A DNA stretch of 64,000 nt from Rhizobium sp. CB3090 (GCF_029714285.1 NZ_CP121662.1:2294001-2358000), one strand, 5' to 3'. Counted from the stretch's first letter, positions 45,154 to 54,704 are shown. Numbers and translations are program-made. The notes: generated by a model not told the origin, from the sequence alone.

Positions 45154-45735
45154 ATGAGCAGCGCGTATCCGGAAATCTACCTGGTTCGGCACGGACAGAC
45201 GGAATGGAGCCTGTCCGGCCGGCATACGGGGCGAACCGACATCCCCCTCACCGCCGCCGGTGAAGAGGCCGCCCGCAAAGTCGCAGGCCGCCTGCCCGCC
45301 ATGGATTTCGCCGCCGTCTGGTCGAGCCCGTCCCAGCGAGCCAAAACCACCAGCACACTGGCAGGCTTCGGCGAGGCGCGTGTCGTCAAGGACGATCTGG
45401 CGGAGTGGAATTATGGCGCCTATGAAGGCGTCACCACCAAGGAAATCCTGGATCAGCGTCCCAGCTGGCAACTCTTTCGCGACGGCTGCCCTGGTGGCGA
45501 GACCGCAACCGATGTCGGCGCGAGAGCCGACCGGATCATCAGCGAGCTTCGGGAGGTGAACGGCAATGTGCTGATCTTCTCCAGCGCGCATTTCTTGAGG
45601 GTCTTCGCCGCCCGCTGGCTCGGCCTCCCGCCGCAAAGCGGAGCGCATTTCGTGCTCGACACCACCAGCATCAGTATTCTCGGTTATGAACACGATTTGA
45701 GCGAACCGGTCATCCGCCACTGGAACCAGGTTTGA
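45154..45735 (+). CDS. Histidine phosphatase (phosphoglycerate mutase-like)
   Basis: 193 residues from the ATG at 45154 with gagagg upstream. LVRHGQTEWSLSGRHTGRTDIPLT is the RHG motif with the phosphorylated His, WSSPSQRAKTT the Arg region, and FSSAHFLRVFAARWLGL the second His. Likely a broad phosphatase of the CobC/GpmB type. The 3' end overlaps the convergent MocR gene by 26 bp. Confidence 0.87.
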   Translation: MSSAYPEIYLVRHGQTEWSLSGRHTGRTDIPLTAAGEEAARKVAGRLPAMDFAAVWSSPSQRAKTTSTLAGFGEARVVKDDLAEWNYGAYEGVTTKEILDQRPSWQLFRDGCPGGETATDVGARADRIISELREVNGNVLIFSSAHFLRVFAARWLGLPPQSGAHFVLDTTSISILGYEHDLSEPVIRHWNQV

Positions 45736-47137
45736 TCAGCCTCGCGATCTTTGCCGCCGCAGCGTCCGCCGCCTCAGGCGCCATGCGTGCTATGCCGAAC
45801 AGCAGCCCGGGCCGCGGAGGGCCAAGATGCAGTGCGGACATGGGGCGAAGCGCGAAGCCCTGAGCATTGATCCGCTGGACGGCCGCTCGATCATCGGCGC
45901 CAGCCTCCCGAAACCAGGTGGCCAGTTGCAGCCCGCCGGTGCCCTCGCCGATCTCGAGCCGATCTCCGCAATGACGGCGCAATGCGGAAACGGCCGCCGC
46001 CATCCGCGCAGCATAGACGGCATTCATGTGTCTCAGATGCGCACGAAAACGGCCTTCGCGGATGAAATCGGCGAGCGCCGCCTGGATGTGGATCGGCACG
46101 ACAGCCCCTCTCAGCCGCTGCGCAGCCGCGGCCTCGGAGACAAGCCAGGACGGCACGACTGCGTATGCGACGCGCAGGCCGGGGGCGAGCGTCTTCGAGA
46201 AAGTGCCGAGGTAAGCAACCACTTCGCCGCGATCGATGCCCTGCAGCGCGGCGATCGGGCGGGAAGCATACTGGAACTCGCTGTCATAATCGTCTTCCAG
46301 CACCACCGATCCATTGGCGCGGGCGAATTCCAGCAGTGCCAGACGGCGCGGCAGGCTCATCGTCACGCCGGTCGGATATTGATGCGAGGGCGTGACATAG
46401 ATCAGCCGTGGCGTCGGACCGGCGGCTCTGCCGACATCGATGCCCGCCTGATCGCACGGCACCGGCACGAGATCCGCACGCGCCATCCGCAGCAATGCCT
46501 GCGCCGTTGCATAACCCGGCTCTTCCATCCAGGCGACCTTCCCATCCGGGCGGTCGGGCCGCAACAGGACACGCGCCAGCAGATCGATGGCGGCTGCGGT
46601 AGAGGGAACGATGAGAACTTGTTCCGGGCGAGCGATCACGCCGCGCGTGGCAGAAATATGGTCGAGTATGGCCTCACGCAGCTCGCGAATGCCGCTGTGA
46701 GCGCCATAGCCGAGATCGTGGACCCGCAGCGAACGGCCGCGGGCGCCGAGACATCGCGCCCAGGCAGCGTGCGGAAAGGTAGCGACATCCGGCACGCCCG
46801 GCTCGAACAGACCGCCCGCGGCACCCTCGACCACCGGCATCGGACTGAGCGGCGTGGATGCAGCTTGCCCCTGCAGAGGCGGTGTCGTGAATGCGGCGAC
46901 GCGGGTCGCAGCACCCGTCGTCGATTGCAGATAGCCCTCCGCTTTCAGCCGCTCATAGGCATTGACCACAGTGGAGCGCGCGACGCCGAGCGAAATTGCC
47001 AGCATTCGCGTCGACGGCAGTCGTTGTCCCGGCGGCATTTGCCCCTGGAGAATGCGATCGCGCATCACGCGATACACTTGGCCCTCCAAGTCGCCTGCCA
47101 CCCGATCGAGCGCCGGCCATTGTGCAACGGGTGCCAT
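45710..47137 (-). CDS. MocR-type regulator (GntR helix-turn-helix fused to aminotransferase fold)
   Basis: 475 residues. The first 75 are a GntR winged helix (ILQGQMPPGQRLPSTRMLAI, RSTVVNAYERLKAEGYL); the rest is a class I aminotransferase domain that binds PLP, with YVTPSHQYPTGV and the Lys in LGTFSKTLAPGLRVAY. MocR proteins of the PdxR kind sense PLP or an amine. It is divergent from a pyridoxamine-oxidase-like gene across 94 bp, which suggests it controls that gene and hence B6 metabolism or a related step. Confidence 0.88.
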   Translation of the reverse strand: MAPVAQWPALDRVAGDLEGQVYRVMRDRILQGQMPPGQRLPSTRMLAISLGVARSTVVNAYERLKAEGYLQSTTGAATRVAAFTTPPLQGQAASTPLSPMPVVEGAAGGLFEPGVPDVATFPHAAWARCLGARGRSLRVHDLGYGAHSGIRELREAILDHISATRGVIARPEQVLIVPSTAAAIDLLARVLLRPDRPDGKVAWMEEPGYATAQALLRMARADLVPVPCDQAGIDVGRAAGPTPRLIYVTPSHQYPTGVTMSLPRRLALLEFARANGSVVLEDDYDSEFQYASRPIAALQGIDRGEVVAYLGTFSKTLAPGLRVAYAVVPSWLVSEAAAAQRLRGAVVPIHIQAALADFIREGRFRAHLRHMNAVYAARMAAAVSALRRHCGDRLEIGEGTGGLQLATWFREAGADDRAAVQRINAQGFALRPMSALHLGPPRPGLLFGIARMAPEAADAAAAKIARLIKPGSSGG

Positions 47138-47231
47138 GATATCTCCAATTGGTCTGCAAGAAATAGAAAAACTGGCCGTTTATAACCTACCTCTTTGGCG
47201 GCATAGATCAATTGATACCGATGAGGAAACC

Positions 47232-47915
47232 ATGGCCGATCTTTACCCGCCACAGACAGACGACTATCCGACCACCGAACGCTCGCGCGTACGGCGCTCA
47301 CCCAACCGCGGCAGTCATGCTCGCGCCGATGTCCATGCCATTCTGGACGCATCGCCCCTCTGCCATGTCGGCTATGTCATCAACGGCGCGCCCTATGTGA
47401 CGCCGACGCTGCATTGGCGCGAAGGCGACTATGTCTATTGGCACGGTTCGGCGGCGAGCCGCTTTCTGCGTGCGGCTGAGGATATGCCTGTCTGCCTCAC
47501 CTGCAGCCTCATGGATGGTTATGTTCTTGCCCGTTCCGCCTTCAACCATTCGGTCAACTATCGCTCTGCCATGGTTTTTGGCACGGCCCGCCTTGTGGAA
47601 GATGTCGAGGAAAAGGCCGATGCACTCCGCCGCTTCATCGAAAATCTATTTCCCGACCGCTGGGACAGCCTGCGGCCGATGACCCGCCAGGAGGTGAAAG
47701 CGACATCGGTCCTGAGGATGGAAATCGACGAGGCGACGGCCAAGGTCCGCAACGGCCCGCCGGGCGATAGCGACGAGGCGGATTTTCCCGTCTGGGCAGG
47801 CGTCCTGCCGGTGCGAAGCCATCTGGCCCCGGCGGAAGCAGCGCCCGGATTGCCGGATGGGATAGAGCTACCCGAACCGCTCGCGGCACTGATACAATCG
47901 GGCCGGATTCGATAG
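47232..47915 (+). CDS. Pyridoxamine 5'-phosphate oxidase-like flavin protein
   Basis: 227 residues from the ATG at 47232 with gagga upstream; the frame is open back into the MocR gene. It has the Pyridox_ox_2 split-barrel layout (HARADVHAILDASPLCHVGYV, YVTPTLHWREGDYVYWHGSA, FNHSVNYRSAMVFGTARLV). Such proteins bind FMN, and many are not true PNPO. The divergent MocR gene is a functional link. The next gene starts 26 bp after the stop. Confidence 0.84.
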   Translation: MADLYPPQTDDYPTTERSRVRRSPNRGSHARADVHAILDASPLCHVGYVINGAPYVTPTLHWREGDYVYWHGSAASRFLRAAEDMPVCLTCSLMDGYVLARSAFNHSVNYRSAMVFGTARLVEDVEEKADALRRFIENLFPDRWDSLRPMTRQEVKATSVLRMEIDEATAKVRNGPPGDSDEADFPVWAGVLPVRSHLAPAEAAPGLPDGIELPEPLAALIQSGRIR

Positions 47916-47941
47916 ATTATTTGAGACCAAAGGACTTCGAC

Positions 47942-48604
47942 ATGGACCTCGCGAATTGGAATGGCGTGCCGCGCCCGGAACGGATCACCCTGGAAGGCCG
48001 CTACGTCCGGCTGGAGCCGCTCGACGCGGCACTCCATGGCGCCGATCTCTATGCTTCGGCGCAAGCGCCCGGAGCCGATGATCGCTTCCGCTATCTGTTC
48101 GAGGATGCACCGGCCAATCTCGCCGCCTTCACGCCCTGGCTCGAAAAGGCCGCCGCCAGCGCCGATCCGCTGTTCTTTGCCACGATCGACAAACGGACCG
48201 GCAAGGCCGAAGGCCGCCAAGCGCTGATGCGCATCGATCCCGTGCATGGCGTCATCGAGATCGGCAGCATCCTCTGGGGACCGGCGATCGCCCGCACCCG
48301 CGTTACCACCGAAACACTCTATCTCTTCGCCTCCTACGTCTTCGATACGCTCGGCTATCGCCGTTTCGAGTGGAAATGCCACAATCTCAACGAGCCGTCG
48401 AAGCGCGCTGCAGAACGTTTCGGCTTCACCTTCGAAGGCATTTTCCGCCAGCACATGGTCGCCAAAGGCAGGAATCGCGATACCGCCTGGTTCGCCATGA
48501 TCGATGCCGACTGGCCGCGCCTGAAGGCCGGTTACGAGCGCTGGCTGTCCCCCGAGAATTTCGACGAGGCCGGACAGCAGAAAAGCAAGCTGACGTTCGC
48601 GTAG
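47942..48604 (+). CDS. GNAT-family acetyltransferase, RimJ/RimL-like
   Basis: 220 residues. ITLEGRYVRLEPLDAALHG is the start of the RimJ/RimL subgroup; GVIEIGSILWGPAIARTRVTTETLYLF is the core, and YRRFEWKCHNLNEPSKRAAERFGFTFEGIFRQH the acetyl-CoA and acceptor region. Probably co-transcribed with the preceding flavin protein (26-bp gap). Confidence 0.86.
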   Translation: MDLANWNGVPRPERITLEGRYVRLEPLDAALHGADLYASAQAPGADDRFRYLFEDAPANLAAFTPWLEKAAASADPLFFATIDKRTGKAEGRQALMRIDPVHGVIEIGSILWGPAIARTRVTTETLYLFASYVFDTLGYRRFEWKCHNLNEPSKRAAERFGFTFEGIFRQHMVAKGRNRDTAWFAMIDADWPRLKAGYERWLSPENFDEAGQQKSKLTFA

Positions 48605-48854
48605 AAACGAGGCTTATCGACCTTGCATAGGGGACACAACCATGTGTTCCCACCAAACCATTCGGAATGCGCCTCGTTTCGTCTCGACGACCTCCGCAAT
48701 CGGCGGCCCGTGCCATCGCCCATAACACGGCGAAATACAAAGCGCTTCGACTTCGGATAAAAATTTCTCTTTCTCGCCCACAATCATCGCGGTACATATC
48801 GCGCATATTTTACGCGCCAACCCACCTGATTGATTAGAATCCGAGGATAATGGC

Positions 48855-49856
48855 ATGACATTTCAAAACAGTTCGCGTCTCTACGCTGCTGTTTCATCCT
48901 TCTTGTGGCCGGTGATCTTTTGTGCCGGACTGACGGGTGCCTATTTTGCGTTTCAGTCTCATATGCAGCTCCTTTGGTTCAACGTCGTCTATCTCTCCAT
49001 CGTGGCGACGATTGCGCTTTTCGAGCGGCTTATGCCCTACGAGGAGGCCTGGCTGGAGCGTGACGGCGAGACGTTTAGCGATGTCGCACACACGCTTTTG
49101 AGCAAAGGCAGCGTGCAGATCGCGGCAGCCATCGGCACGTCGTTTCCGATGGCGGTGGCGACCGTGGCGCAACCTTTTCTAAGCCACCAGGCACATATCT
49201 GGCCGGAACAATGGCCGATGGCTTTGCAGGTCGTGCTGGGGTTGATCATCGCCGAATTCGGCCTCTATGTCGCCCATCGCCTCGCGCATGAGTACCTGTC
49301 GCTTTGGCGTTTCCATGCCCTGCATCACAGCGTCGAGCGGCTGTGGGTCATCAATACCGGGCGTTTCCACATCATCGATTCGCTGTTCAAGATCGCGCTC
49401 GGCCAGATCCCGCTCTATCTCCTCGGCGCACCGCTGCCGGTTTTCCTGTGGATTGGCGCGGTGACGGCGTTTATCGGTCTCCTGACCCATTGCAACATTG
49501 ACGTGCGCACCGGCCCGCTCGACTGGATCCTCTCGACACCGCGCCTGCACCGCTGGCATCACTCTAAGCTGCTTTCCGAGGGCAATACCAATTACGGCGA
49601 GAACCTCGTGATCTGGGACCAGATCCTGGGCACTTACTATAACCCCCCGCGTCCCTCCTCCACCGACATCGGCATCAGCGGCAAGGTCGCCAAAGGTTTC
49701 CTTGCCCAGCTCGCGCAGCCCTTCTCCACCACGGGGCGCAGGCAAATCATTGGGAAAAAGCCGAAAGAGTTGCTGGCAAAGGAGGCGCTGGCAGCTAGGA
49801 AGGCCTCTCTTCGCGACGAAACCGAAGAGCCGATCCGCAAACGAGCTGAGGGATGA
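48855..49856 (+). CDS. Fatty acid hydroxylase/sterol desaturase-family membrane di-iron enzyme, possibly OlsE-like
   Basis: 333 residues with four or five membrane helices. The three histidine clusters that bind di-iron are clear: HRLAHE (about 140), HALHHS (about 153) and HRWHH (about 232). In R. tropici, OlsE is a member of this superfamily of nearly the same length that hydroxylates the ornithine head of ornithine lipids. An aspartyl/asparaginyl-type hydroxylase (OlsC-like) 3.6 kb away makes that reading attractive, but carotenoid or sterol-type substrates cannot be ruled out by sequence alone. Confidence 0.82.
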   Translation: MTFQNSSRLYAAVSSFLWPVIFCAGLTGAYFAFQSHMQLLWFNVVYLSIVATIALFERLMPYEEAWLERDGETFSDVAHTLLSKGSVQIAAAIGTSFPMAVATVAQPFLSHQAHIWPEQWPMALQVVLGLIIAEFGLYVAHRLAHEYLSLWRFHALHHSVERLWVINTGRFHIIDSLFKIALGQIPLYLLGAPLPVFLWIGAVTAFIGLLTHCNIDVRTGPLDWILSTPRLHRWHHSKLLSEGNTNYGENLVIWDQILGTYYNPPRPSSTDIGISGKVAKGFLAQLAQPFSTTGRRQIIGKKPKELLAKEALAARKASLRDETEEPIRKRAEG

Positions 49857-50086
49857 CGAACAGCATCCGCTGGTTGGCATCGCGCGTGTGCCACGGCGAA
49901 TAGTGCCAGGATGCATGGATTTTTTATCGAAGCCGGCGCCGCCAAAATCGAAGATGCAACCAATGCTCGGAAACCTATTTCAAACCGAGAAGATATTGTC
50001 ATTTAACGTGTATTGAAAAAGATACCCCACGGGGTTACCTATCCGACGCAAATTGATGGTCATGACAGATTAGGAAAATCATTGAA

Positions 50087-53000
50087 ATGGAAGGGAGATT
50101 TACCCCAGATCATCTCAAGCAACTTCATAGAATATTTTTCGCATCTCGTGAAATAGACCGGCTTGAACGAGAATTCATCAAGCAAGGCATAGCACATTTT
50201 CACGTTTCTGGTGCCGGACATGAGTCGACGGCGCTGCTCAACGAATTCCTCCATGAAGACGACTGGTTGCATCTGCATTATCGCGACAAGGCCTTGATGC
50301 TGGCGCGCGGCATGCCCATTCGTGAGTTTTTCTCCAGTCTTCTCGCCACAGCCAATTCCCATTCCGCCGGAAGGCAGATGAGCGCGCATCTTTCCTCCCG
50401 CGCTCTCAACATTACCTCGATCGTCGGCCCCGTCGGCAACAACGCGCTGCATGCTGTCGGCGTCGGCGCCGCGCTGAAACACAAGTCCGGCATGCCGATC
50501 GCCATTTGCTGCCTCGGTGACGGCACCACGCAGCAGGGCGAATTCGTCGAAGCCGTGGCCGAGGCCGTGCGCAGCCAATATCCTGTCGTCTTCGTCGTCG
50601 AAGACAATAGTTTCTCGATCTCGACGCGGACCACCAAGCAAACCTTCTTCGATCTGCCGACCGGACCCGCGTCGTCCTTCTACGGCCTCGATATCATCCG
50701 TGCCGATGGTGCCGATCTGCAGGCGTCGCGCGAAGCGTTCCGCAAAGCTGTCCGCCACAGCCGCAACAACCGCACGCCAAGCCTCGTGGTTCTCAATGTC
50801 GAGCGCCTGTCCGACCATACCAATGCCGACGATCAGAAAACCTATCGCACTCTGGAAGAGATCGAGACCGGCTCCGTCCGCGATCCGCTCGTCAATTTGC
50901 GCGCTGCCCTGCTGGAAGCAGGTGTCGACGCTGCCGCGCTGGAACAGATCGAGAGGGAACTGACCGCCGAGGTGCAAGCGGAAGCAGCTCTTGCCCGCAA
51001 GGAAGATGCGCCGCATGTCGAGCCGGAAGCGAAAGCGCCCTACCCGGCTTCTTTCGACAAGGCCACGGAATATCGCGGCGGCAAGAGCGCGACCACGCTG
51101 ACCATGCGCGAGGCGCTGAACGGCGTACTCGACAAGCAGCTTGCCGACAATCCCGATGTCGTCCTTTTCGGCCAGGACATCGAAGACCCCAAGGGCGATG
51201 TCTTCGGCGTCACCCGCGGCCTCAGCACGAAATATCCCGAACGGGTGCACAATGCGGCGCTCAGCGAATCCACCATTGTCGGCACCGCCGTTGGTCGGGC
51301 GCTTGCCGGCCAGCGTCCGGTCGCCTTCCTGCAATTCGCCGACTTCCTGCCGCTCGCCTATAACCAGATCGTCTCGGAGATGGGCAGCATGTTCTGGCGC
51401 ACTCAAGGCGCCTGGGAATCACCCGTCATCCTCATGGTGAGCTGCGGCGGCTATAAGCCGGGCCTCGGGCCGTTCCACGCGCAGAGCTTCGAGAGCATGC
51501 TGGCGCACACGCCCGGTATCGACGTCGTCATGCCCTCCAGCGCCGGCGATGCCGCTGGCCTGCTCAATGCGGCCTTCGAGTCACACCGTCCGACCGTCTT
51601 CCTCTACCCCAAGGCCGTGCTCAACAATTCCGACGGCCGCACATCCACCGATCTCGACAGGCATTTCGTCCGACCCGGCCTCTCGCGCTACGTCGCTCGC
51701 GGCCGCGACCTGACGCTGGTCACCTATGGCAATACCGTTTCGCTCTGCGCTAAGGCGGCAAGCGCCTTCGAAGCCCAGGGATTTTCGGTTGAAGTCATCG
51801 ACCTTCGCTCGATCTCGCCCTGGGACGAAAAGGAAGTGCTTGCGAGCGCCAAGCGCACCAGGCGCCTGATCGTCGTGCATGAAGACAATCGCACGGTCGG
51901 CATGGGCGCCGAAATCGTCGCGACCGTGACCGAAAAGACCGACGTACCTGTCATCGTCCGCCGGCTCGCCCGCTCGGATGCGCATGTTCCCTTCAATTTC
52001 CGCAATCAGTTGGAAACACTGCCCTCCTACAGCAAGCTGGTCGATCTGATGGCCGAGGTTCTCGAATGCGAGGTCACCTGGCATGAAGAGGACAAGACAG
52101 GTCCGACCGCAGCCATCAAGGCCATCGGCTCCGGCCCTGCCGATGAAAGCGTGCTGGTGACCGATATGCTGGTCAAGCCTGGAGATACGATCGAAGTCGG
52201 CCAGCTCGTCGCCGTGGTGGAGGCGACCAAAGCCTCGGTCGAAATCTGCGCCAATATCGGCGGCGTCGTTCAGGAGGTTTTCGCCAAGATCGGCGATCAG
52301 ATCGCCACTGACAGCGCGCTTTTGACCGTCGATGCCGACCGTGACCTCAGCGAACGCAATTTCGCACTCGCCTCGGAAGCCCATAACAAATTCGTGCTGC
52401 GCCGGCTGAAATCCCATTCGATCCCTGCGCTACGCCGTCATTCCGGCAACTTCTCCGAAATCGCCGTCAGTGGCATGGGTTTTGCGACCGGCGCCCGCCG
52501 CGTCAGCAATGAAGACATCATCCACAATTGGCCGAACCGGCGTGCCGAGGAAATCTTTGCGCTGACAGGCATCAAGAGCCGCTTCTGGATCGGCCCCGAC
52601 GAAGGCACGTTGAGCCTCGCGACCAAGGCTGTCCGCGATCTCCTGCGCCAGACCAATATGACGATCCACGATATGGACCTCGTCATCGCCGCCACCGGCA
52701 CGCCCGATATCGCCACTCCGTCGCTGGCAAGCCGTGTTGCTGTTGCCGTTGCCGAAGACGGCGTGCGGCCATCGCTTGCCGCCTATGACATGGGAGCCGC
52801 CTGCTCTGGCTATCTCTATGCCCTGCAGCAGGCCTACGACTTCATCGCTCAACAGAACGACGCCAAGGTGCTGATCGTCACCTCCGAAGTGCTGTCGCCA
52901 CTGCTCGACATGAGCGATTTCTCGACGGCCATCCTGTTCGGCGATGCCGCAACGGCCTGTCTGGTGACCAGCCGCGACATGGCGCGCAATCCGCTGTTTG

Positions 53001-53410
53001 CGGCGAGTCGTCCCGTCATCAGCGGCCGTCCGGAGCCGGGCGACCTCCTCTACGTGCCGCTGCCCGAAGAAGGCGTGATTTCAATGAACGGCCGCTCGGT
53101 CTTCACCGAAGCCGTGCATTCTATGTCGCGCTCGATCGAGGACGCTTGCGTCGATGCCGGACTAGAGCTCGCCAATCTCGATCTCCTGGTGCCGCATCAG
53201 GCCAACCAGCGCATCATCGACACCATTGCCAAGCGCAGCGGCAGGCCGGCGCTCAGCGTCATCGAGACCTATGGCAACACCAGTTCCTCAAGCATCCCGC
53301 TCGCTATGATGCACGTCGCCAATGAACATCCCGAGCCGCTCAACCTCGGCCTCGTCGCCTTCGGCGGCGGCATGACGTCGGGCGCAGCCATCGTGCGCAC
53401 GATCAAATAG
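50087..53410 (+). CDS. Four-domain fusion: 2-oxo acid dehydrogenase E1-alpha, E1-beta, lipoyl domain, KAS III
   Basis: 1107 residues in one uninterrupted frame. Residues 1-310 are an E1-alpha, with the TPP motif CLGDGTTQQGEFVEAV (GDG at 145-147) ending in VVEDNSFSIS. Residues 335-665 are E1-beta (ALSESTIVGTAVGRALAGQR, FLQFADFLPLAYNQIVSEMG). Residues 685-750 are a lipoyl/biotinyl domain with the carrier Lys715 in VEATKASVEI. Residues 790-1107 are a FabH-type KAS III with Cys906 (GAACSGY), His1037 (VPHQANQ) and Asn1064 (TYGNTSSSS) all present. No E2 acyltransferase or E3 domain is seen. Inference: decarboxylation of a 2-oxo acid and acyl transfer through the lipoyl arm to the KAS III, giving an acyl starter for lipid or polyketide synthesis. 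Start ATG with agga upstream. Confidence 0.9.
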   Translation: MEGRFTPDHLKQLHRIFFASREIDRLEREFIKQGIAHFHVSGAGHESTALLNEFLHEDDWLHLHYRDKALMLARGMPIREFFSSLLATANSHSAGRQMSAHLSSRALNITSIVGPVGNNALHAVGVGAALKHKSGMPIAICCLGDGTTQQGEFVEAVAEAVRSQYPVVFVVEDNSFSISTRTTKQTFFDLPTGPASSFYGLDIIRADGADLQASREAFRKAVRHSRNNRTPSLVVLNVERLSDHTNADDQKTYRTLEEIETGSVRDPLVNLRAALLEAGVDAAALEQIERELTAEVQAEAALARKEDAPHVEPEAKAPYPASFDKATEYRGGKSATTLTMREALNGVLDKQLADNPDVVLFGQDIEDPKGDVFGVTRGLSTKYPERVHNAALSESTIVGTAVGRALAGQRPVAFLQFADFLPLAYNQIVSEMGSMFWRTQGAWESPVILMVSCGGYKPGLGPFHAQSFESMLAHTPGIDVVMPSSAGDAAGLLNAAFESHRPTVFLYPKAVLNNSDGRTSTDLDRHFVRPGLSRYVARGRDLTLVTYGNTVSLCAKAASAFEAQGFSVEVIDLRSISPWDEKEVLASAKRTRRLIVVHEDNRTVGMGAEIVATVTEKTDVPVIVRRLARSDAHVPFNFRNQLETLPSYSKLVDLMAEVLECEVTWHEEDKTGPTAAIKAIGSGPADESVLVTDMLVKPGDTIEVGQLVAVVEATKASVEICANIGGVVQEVFAKIGDQIATDSALLTVDADRDLSERNFALASEAHNKFVLRRLKSHSIPALRRHSGNFSEIAVSGMGFATGARRVSNEDIIHNWPNRRAEEIFALTGIKSRFWIGPDEGTLSLATKAVRDLLRQTNMTIHDMDLVIAATGTPDIATPSLASRVAVAVAEDGVRPSLAAYDMGAACSGYLYALQQAYDFIAQQNDAKVLIVTSEVLSPLLDMSDFSTAILFGDAATACLVTSRDMARNPLFAASRPVISGRPEPGDLLYVPLPEEGVISMNGRSVFTEAVHSMSRSIEDACVDAGLELANLDLLVPHQANQRIIDTIAKRSGRPALSVIETYGNTSSSSIPLAMMHVANEHPEPLNLGLVAFGGGMTSGAAIVRTIK

Positions 53411-53438
53411 CTGTAGAGGGCTTCCAACAGGCCAAAAC

Positions 53439-53474
53439 AAAACCCCGGAATCCGCAGAGGATTCCGGGGTTTTT
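53439..53474. terminator. Strong bidirectional terminator
   Basis: ccccggaatcc-gcaga-ggattccgggg (11-bp perfect stem) with aaaa before and ttttt after. It serves the fusion gene on the plus strand and the convergent hydroxylase gene on the minus strand. Confidence 0.93.
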
Positions 53475-53499
53475 CCTAAGATCCACAGGCTGATATGCC

Positions 53500-54345
53500 T
53501 TATGCCTTTGGACGATTTCTCAGCGCTTCGGCTTCGGCATAAAACTTCTTTTCCCATTCCTTGTGATTGTCGAGGCCTTCGCGGATGAAGGGCGTGAAGA
53601 TCGCCAGGTTCATCAGCGCCCAATTGACCAGGCGGGCCGGGAATTTCAGCGGCTTGACGAAATCGACGAAAAGCACGACGCGGGTCTTGTCGGTGTGGTT
53701 CCAGGCCTCATGCTCATAGGCATCGTCGAAAATCAGCGCCTTGCCTTCCTGCCAGTGGCAGACCTGCCTGTCGACGCGGATGGCAAGCTGATCGTTCGGC
53801 TCCGGCACGATAAGGCCCACATGCAGTCGCAGCACGCCGTTATAGGGGCCACGATGAGCCGGAAGGTGCTTGCCTGGCTCGAAGATCGAGAACATCGCCG
53901 TTTTCAGGCCAGGAATTTTCTGCACGGCCGCCCAGGTGTTCGGGCAGGCTTTGATGTTCTGTTCCGACTTCACGCCGAAGCCGAGAAGGAAGAAGGTCTT
54001 CCAGCGGCTATCCGTCGAAATCGTCTTCACATCGGTGGAGATATCCTGGAAGGTCGGCAGCTCGCTCTGCCGCAGCAACACCTTTTCCAGTTCGGCGCGG
54101 ATCGTGGGATAGTCCTTCTCGATCTCGGCCGCCCAGGGAAAGGTTGCATTGTCGTAGACCGGCGGATTGCCGAGCTTGGCATATTTCAGATTGAGACCTT
54201 CGGCCCAGGCGACGATACCCATGAAAAAGCGCGTCATAGCGCTGGGGCGATCCATCGGCGCGATGCCGGTCGTGCCGAAGGTTTGTTCCGGAGCACGCTG
54301 TCCGGTGGTTGTGGGAGCTGGTGCGCTCAAAATGCTCTCCGTCAT
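53500..54345 (-). CDS. Aspartyl/asparaginyl beta-hydroxylase-family enzyme (LpxO/OlsC type)
   Basis: 281 residues from the ATG at 54345 (MTESILSAPAPTTTG); the frame is open further upstream. The iron/2-oxoglutarate site is visible as HRGPYNGVLRLHVGLIVPE and YEHEAWNHTDKTRVVLFVD. A hydrophobic C-terminal helix (LVNWALMNLAIFTPFI) suggests membrane attachment. Bacterial members hydroxylate acyl chains: LpxO that of lipid A, OlsC the secondary chain of ornithine lipids in R. tropici. Which lipid is used here is not decided by sequence. Confidence 0.83.
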   Translation of the reverse strand: MTESILSAPAPTTTGQRAPEQTFGTTGIAPMDRPSAMTRFFMGIVAWAEGLNLKYAKLGNPPVYDNATFPWAAEIEKDYPTIRAELEKVLLRQSELPTFQDISTDVKTISTDSRWKTFFLLGFGVKSEQNIKACPNTWAAVQKIPGLKTAMFSIFEPGKHLPAHRGPYNGVLRLHVGLIVPEPNDQLAIRVDRQVCHWQEGKALIFDDAYEHEAWNHTDKTRVVLFVDFVKPLKFPARLVNWALMNLAIFTPFIREGLDNHKEWEKKFYAEAEALRNRPKA

Positions 54346-54704
54346 GTCTGTCTGATAAGGGCTGTATTGGGGGAGGAAATCTTGTCTTAGGAGAAATTGC
54401 GTGGAAATCTTGGAGGGCGACAGTTCGGCAATTCGGGTGCTTGCCTGGCCCATCCCCTGATCGGCGCGCGACTCCTCTGTTATGCAATGATCATAATAGG
54501 CGATTATATGAGTTCGTTGGTCGAATTTCGCAAGGGGAACCGTTCATGAGAGCGGCGCCTCGTCGTGCGATGAAATCCCAACGAATTTCCCGAAATGCTG
54601 CGCCGCGGAATCGGCAAAAATACGGCCGGCAACAATGCTTTTTGCCGCAGGCAGCTTCACATTTTCGATAGCCGCGCGTCATCGACAGCATGCAGAGCCG
54701 ATAG
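54346..54704. other. 359-bp gap without supported gene
   Basis: The upstream extension of the hydroxylase frame (to 54453) has no ribosome site, and the remaining short frames are Arg/Cys-rich shadows. No hairpin with T-tract or clear promoter was found. Confidence 0.5.

Noticed and set aside
50060..51406. Minus-strand ORF of 448 codons opposite the E1-alpha part of the fusion
   Set aside because: Shadow; the plus strand has continuous domain homology.
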